From assembly GCA_013426805.1 (NCBI GenBank), contig JACDZG010000081.1, positions 1 through 34,389 of the forward strand: a stretch of DNA of 34,389 bases, in the 5' to 3' direction. Shown here piece after piece: positions 7,970-16,670 of the stretch. The stretch's first letter is position 1. Every line of letters begins with the position of its first letter. The translations under genes and the position numbers were made by a program. Under the pieces are notes generated by a model, which had not been told where the DNA came from, did not search any database, and saw nothing but the letters and a program-made list of their open reading frames with translations. The DNA comes from Chromatiaceae bacterium. Its GTDB lineage: Bacteria; Pseudomonadota; Gammaproteobacteria; Chromatiales; Chromatiaceae.

Positions 7970-8230
7970 TTAGCGATCCAGTAGTGTCGTAGAATTGGGT
8001 TCGATATTCAACCCGAGATGCTTGACCTGCCCGTTCATGGCAGTGCGTCCGCGTAGCGTTTCCATGGCCGAAGATCGGGCGGACCACAACTTATGGTGGA
8101 TCCATCTGTATCCGGTTACTAGATGCGGTGTATAGGCTCCGAAATTTCTGAACAGTGTCGGACACGGGAATCGGGCTATTTTCCGGGCTGGAGCTGGCTG
8201 AGGGAGGGTAATCCCGCCGTCCCTAAGGGC
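7970..8230 (-). pseudogene. possible C-terminal gene remnant
   Basis: An open minus-strand frame of about 86 codons ends at 7970. It lacks a start in its upstream two thirds; the first ATG is at 8065 and would give a 31-residue peptide ending in LNIEPNSTTLLDR. The composition is protein-like (for example AYTPHLVTGYRWIHHKLW), but no family was recognised. It may be the tail of a gene cut by the event that built this region, or chance. Confidence 0.2.
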
Positions 8231-8395
8231 TCAGTCAACGGTGCGTAGGTCCTGGCACTTCTGAGTGCTCAGCCCACCGTCCGTATGAGTCGGGCATCAC
8301 GCAACAAATCTGGGTCGGAGACCGTCGATCCAACACTCCATATGCAGGCCATGTTAGCCGAACGGGTCAAAACTTGGACCGAACTGCTGTTTCCT

Positions 8396-8476
8396 TGGCC
8401 GCGGTGCCTGTAATCGGCCCGACCACCGCGGGCCCGATCCGATCGGGCCGCGGCAAACCCGGCCTGCGGCGTTTGT
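8396..8476 (+). repeat. mosaic relic of sequences located 4-5 kb upstream
   Basis: Positions 8396-8443 match 3669-3716, the second helix-hairpin-helix coding segment of the ERCC4 nuclease gene, at about 41 of 48 bases. Positions 8440-8476 match 4741-4777, just after gloB, at about 30 of 37 bases. The two upstream source segments are about 1 kb apart but are abutted here. Counts are by hand. This suggests an old duplicated copy of the ERCC4-gloB region with an internal deletion, since diverged. Confidence 0.5.
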
Positions 8477-8548
8477 TGATTTGACCAAACCGCCCGCGAC
8501 TGTTAGAACGGCGCCGGTCTTCACTCAGCCCCAGGACGGCCTCTCACG

Positions 8549-10066
8549 ATGTACCCAAACCTCGCGCGACCAGGGCGCCTCGCCGCGTCTCTGCCCCTGC
8601 TCCTTGCTCTCAGCGCCGGGGCCATCGCGGTCCTGGGCTTTGCGCCCTTCGCGTTCTTTCCGGTCGCGGTCGTCGCGGCCGCGCTGTTCAGCGCGACGCT
8701 GGCGCGGGGGTCGGCCCGCGCCGGGTTCCTGCGCGGTTATGCCTTCGGCCTCGGCCTGCTGGGCTTCGGGGTCTTCTGGATCCGCATCAGCCTGAACGAA
8801 TTCGGCAACATGGACGCCTGGGCCGCCAATTTGCTGATGGCACTCTTCATCGCCCTGATGGCCCTCTACTATGGCCTGGTCGGCTGGCTCGCCCGCGCCC
8901 TGCACCGCGGCCCCGTCTGGACCGGCCCGCTGCTCCTGCTGCCGGGTCTCTATGTGCTCTTTGAATGGCTGCGCGGCTGGCTCTTCACCGGCTTCCCCTG
9001 GCTCAATCTCGGTTACACACAGATCGATGGCCCGCTTGCCGGCTATGCGCCCATCCTCGGCGTCTACGGCCTGAGCCTGCTCACGGTCCTCTCGGGCGGA
9101 CTCCTGTGGAGCCTGATCCGCTGGGGCCGGCGCGCGCGGGCGGCGGCCGGGGCGGGTCTCGCGGCGCTCTGGCTGGGCGGGTTTGCCGTGCAGCAGGTCG
9201 ACTGGACAGAACCGGTGGGCGCGCCCTTCCAGGCGACCGTGATTCAGGCGAACATCCCGCAGGCGATCAAGTGGGAACCGGAGGCCCGGATCGGCATCAT
9301 GGAGACCTATGTCGACCTGACCCTGCCGCACCTGGACTCGGACCTGATCCTGTGGCCCGAGACGGCCATCCCGAACTTCCTGCATGAGGCCCGGGACCCG
9401 CTGCTCGACCCCCTGGCACAGCGGGCACGTGAGACCGGAACCGAGATCGTGCTCGGCATTCCGGTGCTGGACCTGGAAGCCGAGCGTTACTACAACGGGC
9501 TGGTCAGCATCGGCAGCGTCGAAGACTTTTATACCAAGCGCCATCTGGTGCCCTTCGGCGAGTTCCTGCCGTTCGGCGCCTGGCTCGGTCCGCTGATCAC
9601 ACTGTTCGAGATCCCGATGTCGGACTTCAGCGCGGGCACCGCCCCGCGCCCCCTGCTACGCGTCGGCCAGTGGACTGCCGGGGCCTCGATCTGTTACGAG
9701 GACGTCTTTCCCGCCGAGGTCGCCCAGGCCCTGCCGGACGCCGGGTTCCTGATCAACGTCAGCAACGATGCCTGGTTCGGCGACTCGCTGGCACCCCATC
9801 AGCATCTGGAAATGGCCCGTATGCGCACCATTGAGGGCGGCCGGCCGATGGTGCGCGCAACCAACACCGGGGTCTCGGCCATCATCGACTGGCGCGGTCG
9901 CGTGCTCAATCAGGTGCCGATCTTCGTCCGCGGCACGGCCAGCGCGCAGGTCCAGCCGCGGGCCGGTGCCACTCCCTTCGTTCGGTTCGGCAACTGGCCG
10001 GCCCTCTTGCTCGCCGTGGGACTGGTCGGCGCGGGCCTCCTGATCGGCCGCCGCGGTGCGGTGTGA
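8549..10066 (+). CDS. lnt: apolipoprotein N-acyltransferase
   Basis: This 505-residue inner-membrane enzyme performs the last step of lipoprotein maturation, moving an acyl chain from phospholipid to the N-terminal cysteine of apolipoproteins. About six hydrophobic segments fill residues 15-215, followed by a periplasmic nitrilase-like domain (about 228-470) and a final membrane helix. The catalytic triad is visible: E271 in LWPETAIPNF, K330 in TKRHLVPFGEF and C382 in ASICYEDVFP. Length is normal. The ATG at 8549 fits the membrane-protein N-terminus. The next gene starts 58 bp downstream, so lnt, the small membrane protein and mpl may form an envelope operon. Confidence 0.95.
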   Translation: MYPNLARPGRLAASLPLLLALSAGAIAVLGFAPFAFFPVAVVAAALFSATLARGSARAGFLRGYAFGLGLLGFGVFWIRISLNEFGNMDAWAANLLMALFIALMALYYGLVGWLARALHRGPVWTGPLLLLPGLYVLFEWLRGWLFTGFPWLNLGYTQIDGPLAGYAPILGVYGLSLLTVLSGGLLWSLIRWGRRARAAAGAGLAALWLGGFAVQQVDWTEPVGAPFQATVIQANIPQAIKWEPEARIGIMETYVDLTLPHLDSDLILWPETAIPNFLHEARDPLLDPLAQRARETGTEIVLGIPVLDLEAERYYNGLVSIGSVEDFYTKRHLVPFGEFLPFGAWLGPLITLFEIPMSDFSAGTAPRPLLRVGQWTAGASICYEDVFPAEVAQALPDAGFLINVSNDAWFGDSLAPHQHLEMARMRTIEGGRPMVRATNTGVSAIIDWRGRVLNQVPIFVRGTASAQVQPRAGATPFVRFGNWPALLLAVGLVGAGLLIGRRGAV

Positions 10067-10124
10067 GCCAGAGACGCCCGGGCCGGGTTATGATGTCTGA
10101 ATCGTTTCGCCGAAGGATGTCGCC

Positions 10125-10640
10125 GTGCAGGCACTGATAACTTTTTTTGTTGAGCTGTGCCTGCTGCGCCGGGGCCCCCAGGACCTGCCGGCCGCTCCGG
10201 TTCTGTTTTGGGTCACCTTGGTCACCGATCTCGGTGCCGGGCTGCTGGTGGGCTTGGTCTCGGGTCTGAGCCTGGGTCTCGGCCTGGTGCAGGGGATCGC
10301 CGAACTCGCATTGACCCTTGGACTGCTCTACGGCGGTCTGTACTTTACCGGTCATCCGGGCCGTTTCATCCAATCCGCCACGGCGCTGCTCGGCAGCGGT
10401 GCCCTGATCGGCTTCCTCGCCGTGCTGCCGCTGTCCCTGAATCCGCAGGGCGGTGAGGAGTCCAATGTCGCGGCCCTGGGTGCCTTCCTCCTGCTCACCC
10501 TGGTCGCCTGGAGCATGGTGGTGACCGGTCACATCATCCGGCACACCTTCGGAATCAGCCTGGGCCAGGGCGTGGCCGTGGCCATCACCTTCGAGGTGTC
10601 GGCCGTCATGCTGATCGGGACCTTCCTGGGCGGCGCCTGA
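10125..10640 (+). CDS. uncharacterised membrane protein between lnt and mpl
   Basis: This 171-residue protein has four predicted membrane segments (about residues 25-48, 55-75, 85-105 and 120-165) with short loops and few charged residues. No catalytic motif was seen. The GTG start at 10125 gives MQALITFFVELCLLRRGPQDLP; the gene lies 58 bp after lnt and 81 bp before mpl, both on the same strand. The position between lipoprotein and peptidoglycan-recycling genes suggests an envelope role, but nothing in the sequence defines one. Confidence 0.7.
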   Translation: MQALITFFVELCLLRRGPQDLPAAPVLFWVTLVTDLGAGLLVGLVSGLSLGLGLVQGIAELALTLGLLYGGLYFTGHPGRFIQSATALLGSGALIGFLAVLPLSLNPQGGEESNVAALGAFLLLTLVAWSMVVTGHIIRHTFGISLGQGVAVAITFEVSAVMLIGTFLGGA

Positions 10641-10721
10641 GCGCCTCCGCGACGCGTGCGCCAACATGCCCCAGGGGCCGCACCGGCCAAAAACGACACG
10701 GGCTAGAGAGGACTGATCATT

Positions 10722-12128
10722 ATGCACCTGCACATCCTCGGGATCTGCGGCACCTTCATGGGCGGGATCGCATTGCTCGCCCGCGCCCAGGGTCATCGGG
10801 TGACCGGCTCCGATGCCCAAGTCTATCCGCCCATGAGCACGCAGCTCGAAGCGGCCGGCATCACCCTGATGGAAGGCTATGCCGCCGCGCACCTGGACCC
10901 CGCCCCGGATGTGGTGGTGGTCGGCAACGCCATGCGCCGCGGCATCCCCGTGGTCGAATCCATGCTGGATCGGGGCCTGCCCTATTGTTCCGGCCCGGAC
11001 TGGCTGCGCGACAATCTGCTCACCGGGCGCTGGGTACTCGCGGTGGCCGGCACCCACGGCAAGACCACGACGGCGAGTATGCTGGCTTGGGTGCTGGAGG
11101 ACGCGGGGCTCGAGCCCGGGTTCCTGATCGGCGGGGTCCCCCTGGACTTCGGGGTCTCGGCCCGCCTGGGTTCGACGCCCTTTTTCGTGGTCGAGGCGGA
11201 CGAATATGACACCGCCTTTTTCGACAAGCGCTCCAAGTTCGTCCATTACCGGCCGCGCACGGCGATCCTGAACAATCTGGAATTCGATCACGCCGACATC
11301 TTCGACGATCTGGCCCAAATCCAGCGTCAATTCCACCATCTGGTGCGCACCGTCCCCGGCGCCGGGCTGCTCATCCACCCCACCAACGAACCGGCCATGG
11401 ATCAGATGCTGGCGATGGGCTGCTGGACGCCGCGCGAGACGTTTGAAATCTCAGCTAACGGCGGTCAGGGCTGGAACGCCCGTCTCATCGCTGCCGACGG
11501 GTCCCGCTTCGAGGTCCTGCTGGACGGCGTCCCGCAGGGAGAAGTCCAGTGGGGTCAGACCGGCCTGCACAATGTCGGCAATGCCCTGGCGGTGCTGGCC
11601 GCGGCCCGCCATGCCGGCGTTCCGGTCGGGGTCGGCATCGACGCGCTCGGACGCTTCAAAGGGGTGAAACGCCGCATGGAACTGCGCGGCCAGGTCCGCG
11701 GCGTGCGCGTCTTCGACGACTTTGCCCACCACCCGACCGCCATCGCCACCACCCTCCAGGGGCTGCGCCGCCAGGTCGGCACGGCGCGCATCCTCGCCGT
11801 GCTGGAACCGCGCTCCAATACCATGCGGCTCGGCGTGCACAACGCGGAACTGGCCGCCTCACTGGCGGATGCGGACCTGGTCTATGTCCACGCACCCCAG
11901 GATCTGGGGTGGGATGCGGCGCGCGTCTTCGCCGGGCTGGGCGAGCGGGCGGCAGTCTTCGACCGCGTGGACGCCATCGTGGCGCGGGTGGCCGCGCAGG
12001 CGGCCGATGGCGATCAGGTCCTGGTCATGAGCAATGGCGGGTTCGGGGGCATCCATCAGAAGCTGCTGGATGCGCTGTCATGCCGCCTGGAATCAAATGC
12101 TGATAAATCAAGCCCGGCAGGGGCGTGA
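10722..12128 (+). CDS. mpl: UDP-N-acetylmuramate:L-alanyl-gamma-D-glutamyl-meso-diaminopimelate ligase
   Basis: This 468-residue cytosolic Mur ligase attaches recycled tripeptide to UDP-MurNAc, returning peptidoglycan fragments to synthesis. The N-terminal dinucleotide-binding-like region HLHILGICGTFMGGIALLA is typical of Mpl and differs from MurC at this point. The ATP-binding P-loop is GTHGKTTT at 110-117. Mur-family motifs follow: VVEADEYDTAFFDKRSKF, LNNLEFDHADIF and the C-terminal FDDFAHHPTA. The ATG at 10722 has an AGAGAGGA ribosome site 9 nt upstream. Length is normal. Confidence 0.95.
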   Translation: MHLHILGICGTFMGGIALLARAQGHRVTGSDAQVYPPMSTQLEAAGITLMEGYAAAHLDPAPDVVVVGNAMRRGIPVVESMLDRGLPYCSGPDWLRDNLLTGRWVLAVAGTHGKTTTASMLAWVLEDAGLEPGFLIGGVPLDFGVSARLGSTPFFVVEADEYDTAFFDKRSKFVHYRPRTAILNNLEFDHADIFDDLAQIQRQFHHLVRTVPGAGLLIHPTNEPAMDQMLAMGCWTPRETFEISANGGQGWNARLIAADGSRFEVLLDGVPQGEVQWGQTGLHNVGNALAVLAAARHAGVPVGVGIDALGRFKGVKRRMELRGQVRGVRVFDDFAHHPTAIATTLQGLRRQVGTARILAVLEPRSNTMRLGVHNAELAASLADADLVYVHAPQDLGWDAARVFAGLGERAAVFDRVDAIVARVAAQAADGDQVLVMSNGGFGGIHQKLLDALSCRLESNADKSSPAGA

Positions 12129-12224
12129 CATCGATTCTTGACGATATGATGACCGCCGTTCGCGCCTGCCCGGAACTCAAGGCAATGGTCAACACCATCC
12201 TGCATCTTTGCGGAGGCAAGACAA

Positions 12225-12848
12225 TTGCCTGAACGCTGGCCTCAAACCATCACCGTCGCCATCACCGGCGCCTCCGGTGTTCATTATGGCTTGCGACTCG
12301 TCGAGGCCCTCGTGCGCACCGGCCACCGCGTCTACCTGCTGATCTCCCAGGCCGGTCAGATCGTCATGCAGATGGAGGCCGGACTCAATGCCCCGGCCCG
12401 GCCAAAGGAGGCGGAGGCGTTCTTCATCGACCACTTCCAGGCCCAACCGGGCCAACTGCGGGTCTTCGGCCGCCAGGAATGGACCGCCCCGGTGGCCAGC
12501 GGCAGCAACCCGCCGGACGCCATGGTGGTGTGCCCCTGCACCACCGGGACCCTGGCCAAGATCGCGGCCGGCTTCTCCACCGACCTGATCGACCGGGCGG
12601 CGGATGTGACCCTGAAGGAGGGGCGCAAGCTGATCCTGGTGGTGCGCGAAACCCCTTTCTCCGTGACCCACCTGGAAAACATGCTGCGGCTCGCCCGCGC
12701 CGGGGTCGTGATCATGCCGGCCAACCCCGGCTTCTACTTCAACCCGACCCGGATCGAAGAGATCATCGACTTCATGGTCGCCCGCGTCCTGGACCACTTG
12801 CGGGTGGAGCACCAGATCGGACGCCGCTGGGGCGCGGACCCGGGCTGA
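12225..12848 (+). CDS. ubiX: flavin prenyltransferase
   Basis: This 207-residue enzyme joins dimethylallyl phosphate to FMN, making the prenylated flavin cofactor used by UbiD-type decarboxylases in ubiquinone synthesis. The flavin-binding start ITGASGVHYGLRLVEAL (residues 13-29), the middle VVCPCTTGTLAKIAAGFS and the late LVVRETPFSVTHLENMLRLA and MPANPGFY segments are all family marks. The start is a TTG at 12225, chosen because GGAGG ends 8 nt upstream and no ATG occurs before the conserved region. It lies 96 bp after mpl, so it may be co-transcribed. No ubiD is present in the window. Confidence 0.93.
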   Translation: MPERWPQTITVAITGASGVHYGLRLVEALVRTGHRVYLLISQAGQIVMQMEAGLNAPARPKEAEAFFIDHFQAQPGQLRVFGRQEWTAPVASGSNPPDAMVVCPCTTGTLAKIAAGFSTDLIDRAADVTLKEGRKLILVVRETPFSVTHLENMLRLARAGVVIMPANPGFYFNPTRIEEIIDFMVARVLDHLRVEHQIGRRWGADPG

Positions 12849-12915
12849 ACCGCGGGGCGCGAGGTTCTCGCTCCCACGCGAAAAAGCCTGTGAGAGGATT
12901 CGCCGACTCCACGGC

Positions 12916-12947
12916 GAGGCCGCGACTGAGGCCGCGACTGAGGCCGC
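12916..12947. repeat. short tandem repeat, 12-bp unit
   Basis: The unit GAGGCCGCGACT occurs about 2.6 times in tandem in the spacer after ubiX. It is not in a gene. It could vary in copy number between strains. Confidence 0.6.
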
Positions 12948-12980
12948 CGGCGGACTCCCGAAGCGCTGATCAAGGCCAAC

Positions 12981-13227
12981 GGAGGGCTAGCAGCCTGTCG
13001 GACTTAGCCCCTAGGATAAGAGCATGAGTCAATATAAAGGCTCTTTGTTGCTCCATAATCTAACGTAAGGTGATTTCCGCGAAAAATCCTACCCGTAGGA
13101 GCCCGCTTGCGGGCGACGGGTGGGGGCACAATGACGCGATTCCGGCAGGTCACGTCGCCCGCAAGCGGGCTCCTACGGAGCGTCTTATTCGGAAATCGCC
13201 TCAAGTCCGACAGGCTGCTAGCCCTCC
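12981..13227. mobile_element. 247-bp MITE-like element with nested inverted repeats
   Basis: Perfect 25-bp terminal inverted repeats (12981-13005 and 13203-13227) begin GGAGGGCTAGCAGCC. Inside lie partial copies of GGYGATTTCCG in opposite orientation (from 13069 and to 13200) and a perfect 24-bp inverted pair (13094-13117, 13154-13177). The two arms are thus inverted copies, except for an extra stretch of about 60 bp in the left arm. There is no coding capacity. No clear target-site duplication was seen. It fills most of the 414-bp gap between ubiX and the next gene. Confidence 0.65.
13094..13177. repeat. REPIN-like pair of inverted REP sequences
   Basis: A 24-bp sequence at 13094-13117 (beginning CGTAGGAGCCCGCTTGCGGG) is present as its exact reverse complement at 13154-13177, with 36 bp between. 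Each copy contains the internal palindrome CCCGCTTGCGGG. Two REP units facing each other are the arrangement called REPIN/BIME in other gammaproteobacteria. The pair forms the centre of the larger nested element. Confidence 0.7.
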
Positions 13228-13262
13228 ATCCGATCACGCCGCCGCCTTGGCCAAATAAGACG

Positions 13263-13628
13263 TCAATCCGCCGGACTCAGATCCAAACCCAGATTGCTGT
13301 ACCGCAGGCGCACGAACATCGAGTAGGCATAGGCGAAGATCGCCACCAGGAAGCCCAGGATGTCGACAATCGAGAAGATCCCCTGCTGATCGATGACGAA
13401 CCACAGGATGGACAAGGCGATACCGGCCAGGAGGACACCCAGCACAAAAAGCGGCGCCAAACCCGCGCGCAGCGACTGCAACCCCTGCATTTGCCGTGAG
13501 ACCGGTCGCTCGCGCGGGACGCCCCCGACGCGTTCGCGCGCGCCGAGTACCGCCTTGCGATGGGCCAGCGCCCGATAAACCAACCAGGCGCCGAAGAGCA
13601 CACAAACCGCCCCGAAATAATATTTCAT
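13263..13628 (-). CDS. uncharacterised small membrane protein
   Basis: This 121-residue protein has an N-terminal hydrophobic helix (about 3-20), a charged cytoplasmic stretch rich in arginine (about 22-50) and two further hydrophobic helices (about 57-78 and 83-105). It ends in YSNLGLDLSPAD. No family was recognised. The ATG at 13628 is the first in frame. It lies on the same strand as, and 123 bp downstream of, the MazG-like gene, and its 3' end abuts the MITE-like element. Confidence 0.65.
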   Translation of the reverse strand: MKYYFGAVCVLFGAWLVYRALAHRKAVLGARERVGGVPRERPVSRQMQGLQSLRAGLAPLFVLGVLLAGIALSILWFVIDQQGIFSIVDILGFLVAIFAYAYSMFVRLRYSNLGLDLSPAD

Positions 13629-13751
13629 CGCCGTTTAACCCGATAAGACCAGACTGTAGACCGAAACGAGCAGCGCCGGGCGCCGGGTCCGCCGCCGTGT
13701 GATCGATCGTACCTGCGGTCGGCTGACTCAACAAGCGGCTTGCACGACGGA

Positions 13752-14105
13752 TCAGTCAGGATACTCCCCCGCCCGCCGCGCATCCCCGCGCACCCGGTCG
13801 GCCGGATAGCGCTGCTCGTTGATGGCGATCTTGCGGTAGGCGGCGGCGATGGGGTCGATGTCCAGACGCTCGCAGAGACGCAGGATGTAGATCAGGCAGT
13901 CGGCCAGTTCCTGCGCCACCTGCTCTTTTTTCTCCGGGCCGAGTGTCCGGCTTTGCTCCTGGGTGAGCCATTGGAAATGTTCCAGCAACTCACCGACCTC
14001 CCCCGCCAGCGCCATCGACAGATTCTTAGGGGAATGGAATTGCTCCCAGTCGCGCTCTTGGGCGAAGCGGACCAGGCGGGCGTTCAGCTCGTCCAGACTA
14101 TCCAT
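13752..14105 (-). CDS. MazG-like nucleotide pyrophosphohydrolase (dCTP pyrophosphatase type)
   Basis: This 117-residue all-alpha protein belongs to the small MazG/RS21-C6 group that hydrolyses nucleoside triphosphates to monophosphates, often dCTP and modified forms, in nucleotide-pool cleaning. The metal-binding motif is GEVGELLEHFQW with E36 and E39, followed by QELADCLIY with E66 and D69. SPKNLSMALAGE is characteristic of the group. The ATG at 14105 lies 5 bp after the argH stop on the same strand, so the two are very likely co-transcribed. Confidence 0.85.
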   Translation of the reverse strand: MDSLDELNARLVRFAQERDWEQFHSPKNLSMALAGEVGELLEHFQWLTQEQSRTLGPEKKEQVAQELADCLIYILRLCERLDIDPIAAAYRKIAINEQRYPADRVRGDARRAGEYPD

Positions 14106-14110
14106 GACCC

Positions 14111-15523
14111 TCAGCCCTCGGCCAGCCGCAACCGGGCGCGGCCAATTGCGGCACGCACTTGGGCGGGCGCCGTGCCGCCCAGATGATCACGGGCGGCAAC
14201 CGATCCTTCGAGGGTCAGCACGGCATAGACATCGGATTCGATGCGCTCGGAGAACTCCCGCAATTCATCGATGGTCAGCTCGGCCAGGTCACGCCCCTCG
14301 CGCACCCCCAGCGCCACCGCCTTGCCGACGATCTCGTGGGCGTCGCGAAAGGGGATGCCCTTGCGCACCAGATAGTCGGCGAGGTCGGTGGCGGTGCTGA
14401 AACCTTGGGCCGCGGCCGTGCGCATCCGCGCGCGCCGGCATGTGACCTGCCCCATCATCTCGGCGTACACCTTGAGACAGCCTTTAAGGTTGTCGACCGT
14501 GTCGAACAGCGGCTCTTTGTCCTCCTGATTGTCCTTGTTATAGGCCAGCGGCTGACCCTTCATCAGCGTCAGGAGACCCATCAGGTGGCCGAAGATCCGC
14601 CCGCTCTTGCCGCGCACCAGCTCCGGCACATCCGGGTTCTTTTTCTGGGGCATGATCGAGGAGCCGGTGCAAAAACTGTCGGACAGTTCCACAAAGGCGA
14701 ACTGCGCGGAAGCCCAGAGGATCAGTTCTTCCGAAAAACGCGACAGATGCATCATCAGGATAGCCGCGGCGGCAGTAAACTCAATGGCAAAGTCGCGATC
14801 CGACACGGCATCCAGCGAGTTCTCGGCCGGGTGGTCGAAACCCAGCAGTTGAGCGGTGAAGTGCCGGTCGACGGGATACGTGGTACCGGCCAGCGCGGCC
14901 GCCCCGAGCGGCATGACGTTGACGCGACCGCGGCAATCGGCCAGCCGGGCGCGGTCCCGCTCCAGCATCTCGAACCAGGCCATCATGTGATGGCCGAAGG
15001 TGATCGGCTGGGCCACCTGGAGGTGGGTGAAGCCGGGCATGACGGTGTCCGCCTCACGCTCGGCCAGCGTGAGCAGGGCCGTCTGCAGGCGGGCGATGGC
15101 GATCCGGATCAGGTCGATCTCGTCGCGCAGCCACAGCCGCACGTCGGTGGCAACCTGATCGTTGCGCGAGCGGCCGGTATGCAGGCGTTTGCCGGCGTCG
15201 CCGATCGCCTCGGTGAGCGCGGTTTCCACGTTCATATGGACGTCTTCCAGGGGAATCGACCAGGTGAACGCGCCGGCATCGATCCGCGCCCGCACGGCGT
15301 CGAGACCGGTGACGATCTGATCGCACTCGGCCTGACTCAGGATGCCTTGCCGGGCCAGCATGGTGGCGTGGGCAATGGAGCCCTGGATGTCGTAATGATA
15401 GAGACGGCGATCGAAGTCGACCGAGGCGGTGAAAGCCTCGACAAAGGCATCGGTAGGGGCGTTGAAACGCCCGGCCCAGGGCTTTGCGGCCCCGGCGCTG
15501 GAGTTGTGGCTTGGCTCGTGCAT
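14111..15523 (-). CDS. argH: argininosuccinate lyase
   Basis: This 470-residue cytosolic enzyme splits argininosuccinate into arginine and fumarate, the last step of arginine synthesis. Family marks are [20 protein letters not shown] near the N-terminus, [15 protein letters not shown] (containing the catalytic-region histidine) and the fumarase-superfamily signature [16 protein letters not shown]. The frame stays open to 15853, but the ATG at 15523 gives the normal length and N-terminus, so the longer start is rejected. It is divergent from the sensor-kinase gene, leaving only about 67 bp for both promoters, and is followed after 5 bp by the MazG-like gene. Confidence 0.95.
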   Translation of the reverse strand: MHEPSHNSSAGAAKPWAGRFNAPTDAFVEAFTASVDFDRRLYHYDIQGSIAHATMLARQGILSQAECDQIVTGLDAVRARIDAGAFTWSIPLEDVHMNVETALTEAIGDAGKRLHTGRSRNDQVATDVRLWLRDEIDLIRIAIARLQTALLTLAEREADTVMPGFTHLQVAQPITFGHHMMAWFEMLERDRARLADCRGRVNVMPLGAAALAGTTYPVDRHFTAQLLGFDHPAENSLDAVSDRDFAIEFTAAAAILMMHLSRFSEELILWASAQFAFVELSDSFCTGSSIMPQKKNPDVPELVRGKSGRIFGHLMGLLTLMKGQPLAYNKDNQEDKEPLFDTVDNLKGCLKVYAEMMGQVTCRRARMRTAAAQGFSTATDLADYLVRKGIPFRDAHEIVGKAVALGVREGRDLAELTIDELREFSERIESDVYAVLTLEGSVAARDHLGGTAPAQVRAAIGRARLRLAEG

Positions 15524-15590
15524 CGAGAAGTCCGACCGGTGGGAAATGAGGCATTCTACATGCGCCCCCGTCGGGGCAGGACCGGGAGCC

Positions 15591-16670
15591 GTGCAAAATC
15601 CCTTTGATGACGTCGACCCGCCCCCGCCGCACGGTGGGTTTTCGCCCGATTTCTGTGGGCTGCACATGACCGTCCGTGTGATCCTGACCACACAATTGCT
15701 CGGCATCAGCCTGGTTTTGGCATCCCACTGCCGGGTCGCTGCGGTCTGGGGAGGCTTGGGCCCCATGTCACTGTTCATGCTGATCTTCTCGTTACTCGCC
15801 TGCGGTGCGCTCTGCGGCTTGCGCCAGGTACTGAGGCGGGTCAGGGATCGCACCGCGGCGCTGCTGGCCTGGCTGATCCTGATGAGCGTTGCCGCCCTGG
15901 TGACCTGGGGCGCGTACGAGTTTCCGCAAGCGACACTGCGGATTCAAGTTTTCCCGGACGAGGGATTCGCCGTGATCCTGGCCCGCACCCTGGGGATCAG
16001 CGCAATTCTTGGGGGGATGTTACTGCGCTATCTTTATCTTCATCAGCAGTGGCGGGCGCAAGTCGAAGCGGAGGCGGAGGCCCGCTTTCAAAAGCTCCAG
16101 GCGCGCATCCGACCCCATTTTCTGTTCAACAGCATGAACACTATCGCCAACCTCACGCAGACTAACCCGCGGGCGGCTGAAGAGGTTGTCCAGGACCTGG
16201 CTGACCTGTTCCGCGCCACGCTCGCAAACGCGAACTCGGCCTCGACGCTGGCCAAGGAACTGGAATTGTCCTATCGATATCTCAACATCGAAAAGCAGCG
16301 GCTCGGCGACCGGCTCCAAGTCCTGTGGGACGTCGAAGACCTGCCAGGCGATGCGATGCTGCCCCCCTTGATCCTTCAACCCTTGGTAGAGAATGCGGTT
16401 TATCACGGCATCGCGGCATCGCGCCGGCCCGGGCTGATCCGGATCAGCGGGCGCTATCGCCGTGCGCAGGTGAATGTCAGCATCCGCAACAGCCTGCCGG
16501 AAGAAAACGAGCCGGGCGAACGCCACACCGGCGGAAACCATATCGCGCTGGATAACGTCAAACAACGCATGGCCGCGATGTTCGAGGGGGAGGCGCGGGT
16601 GATCGTCTCGCGAATCGAAGGCGATTATCAGGTTCGGTTGGTATTCCCCTATCCATGGCAACGAAAATGA
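15591..16670 (+). CDS. algZ: LytS/AlgZ-type membrane sensor histidine kinase
   Basis: This roughly 359-residue inner-membrane kinase has four hydrophobic segments in its N-terminal half, then a short linker helix, a His_kinase domain and an HATPase domain. The phospho-acceptor box is [17 protein letters not shown] and the ATP-binding N-box is [10 protein letters not shown]. AlgZ/FimS of Pseudomonas has the same layout, and the [10 protein letters not shown] segment before the first helix resembles its N-terminus. For that reason I prefer the GTG at 15591 over the ATG at 15666; an ATG at 15546 is also in frame. It overlaps the response-regulator gene by 4 nt. No alginate genes are in the window; the signal is unknown. 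Confidence 0.8.
   Translation: MQNPFDDVDPPPPHGGFSPDFCGLHMTVRVILTTQLLGISLVLASHCRVAAVWGGLGPMSLFMLIFSLLACGALCGLRQVLRRVRDRTAALLAWLILMSVAALVTWGAYEFPQATLRIQVFPDEGFAVILARTLGISAILGGMLLRYLYLHQQWRAQVEAEAEARFQKLQARIRPHFLFNSMNTIANLTQTNPRAAEEVVQDLADLFRATLANANSASTLAKELELSYRYLNIEKQRLGDRLQVLWDVEDLPGDAMLPPLILQPLVENAVYHGIAASRRPGLIRISGRYRRAQVNVSIRNSLPEENEPGERHTGGNHIALDNVKQRMAAMFEGEARVIVSRIEGDYQVRLVFPYPWQRK

Larger units (their letters stand above)
7905..8548. other. gene-poor stretch between the cassette and lnt
   Basis: These 644 bases hold no confident gene. The first part is AT-rich and likely contains the promoter of the minus-strand cassette. A minus-strand open frame (7970-8230) may be a gene remnant. 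The right end (8396-8476) is a mosaic of sequences related to the ERCC4-nuclease gene end and to the region after gloB. The promoter for lnt should lie in the last 60 bases, but no convincing -35/-10 pair was seen. Confidence 0.6.

Noticed and set aside
9906-11378. 490-codon minus-strand open frame across lnt, the small membrane gene and mpl
   Set aside because: It spans three real plus-strand genes and their spacers and has no recognisable domain.
12146-12232. 28-codon open frame overlapping the ubiX start
   Set aside because: Considered as a leader peptide; no regulatory codon run or attenuator-like hairpins were seen, so support is too thin.
13094-13177. Possible CRISPR-like repeat pair
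   Set aside because: Only two copies in inverted orientation, with internal palindromes; this is REP/REPIN structure, not a CRISPR array.
14159-15607. 482-codon plus-strand open frame opposite argH
   Set aside because: It is the antisense shadow of argH: rich in Gly, His, Gln and Arg with no domain, whereas the minus strand encodes a full argininosuccinate lyase.
15524-15853. Upstream extension of argH
   Set aside because: It would overlap the divergent kinase gene, and the ATG at 15523 gives the normal ArgH length.
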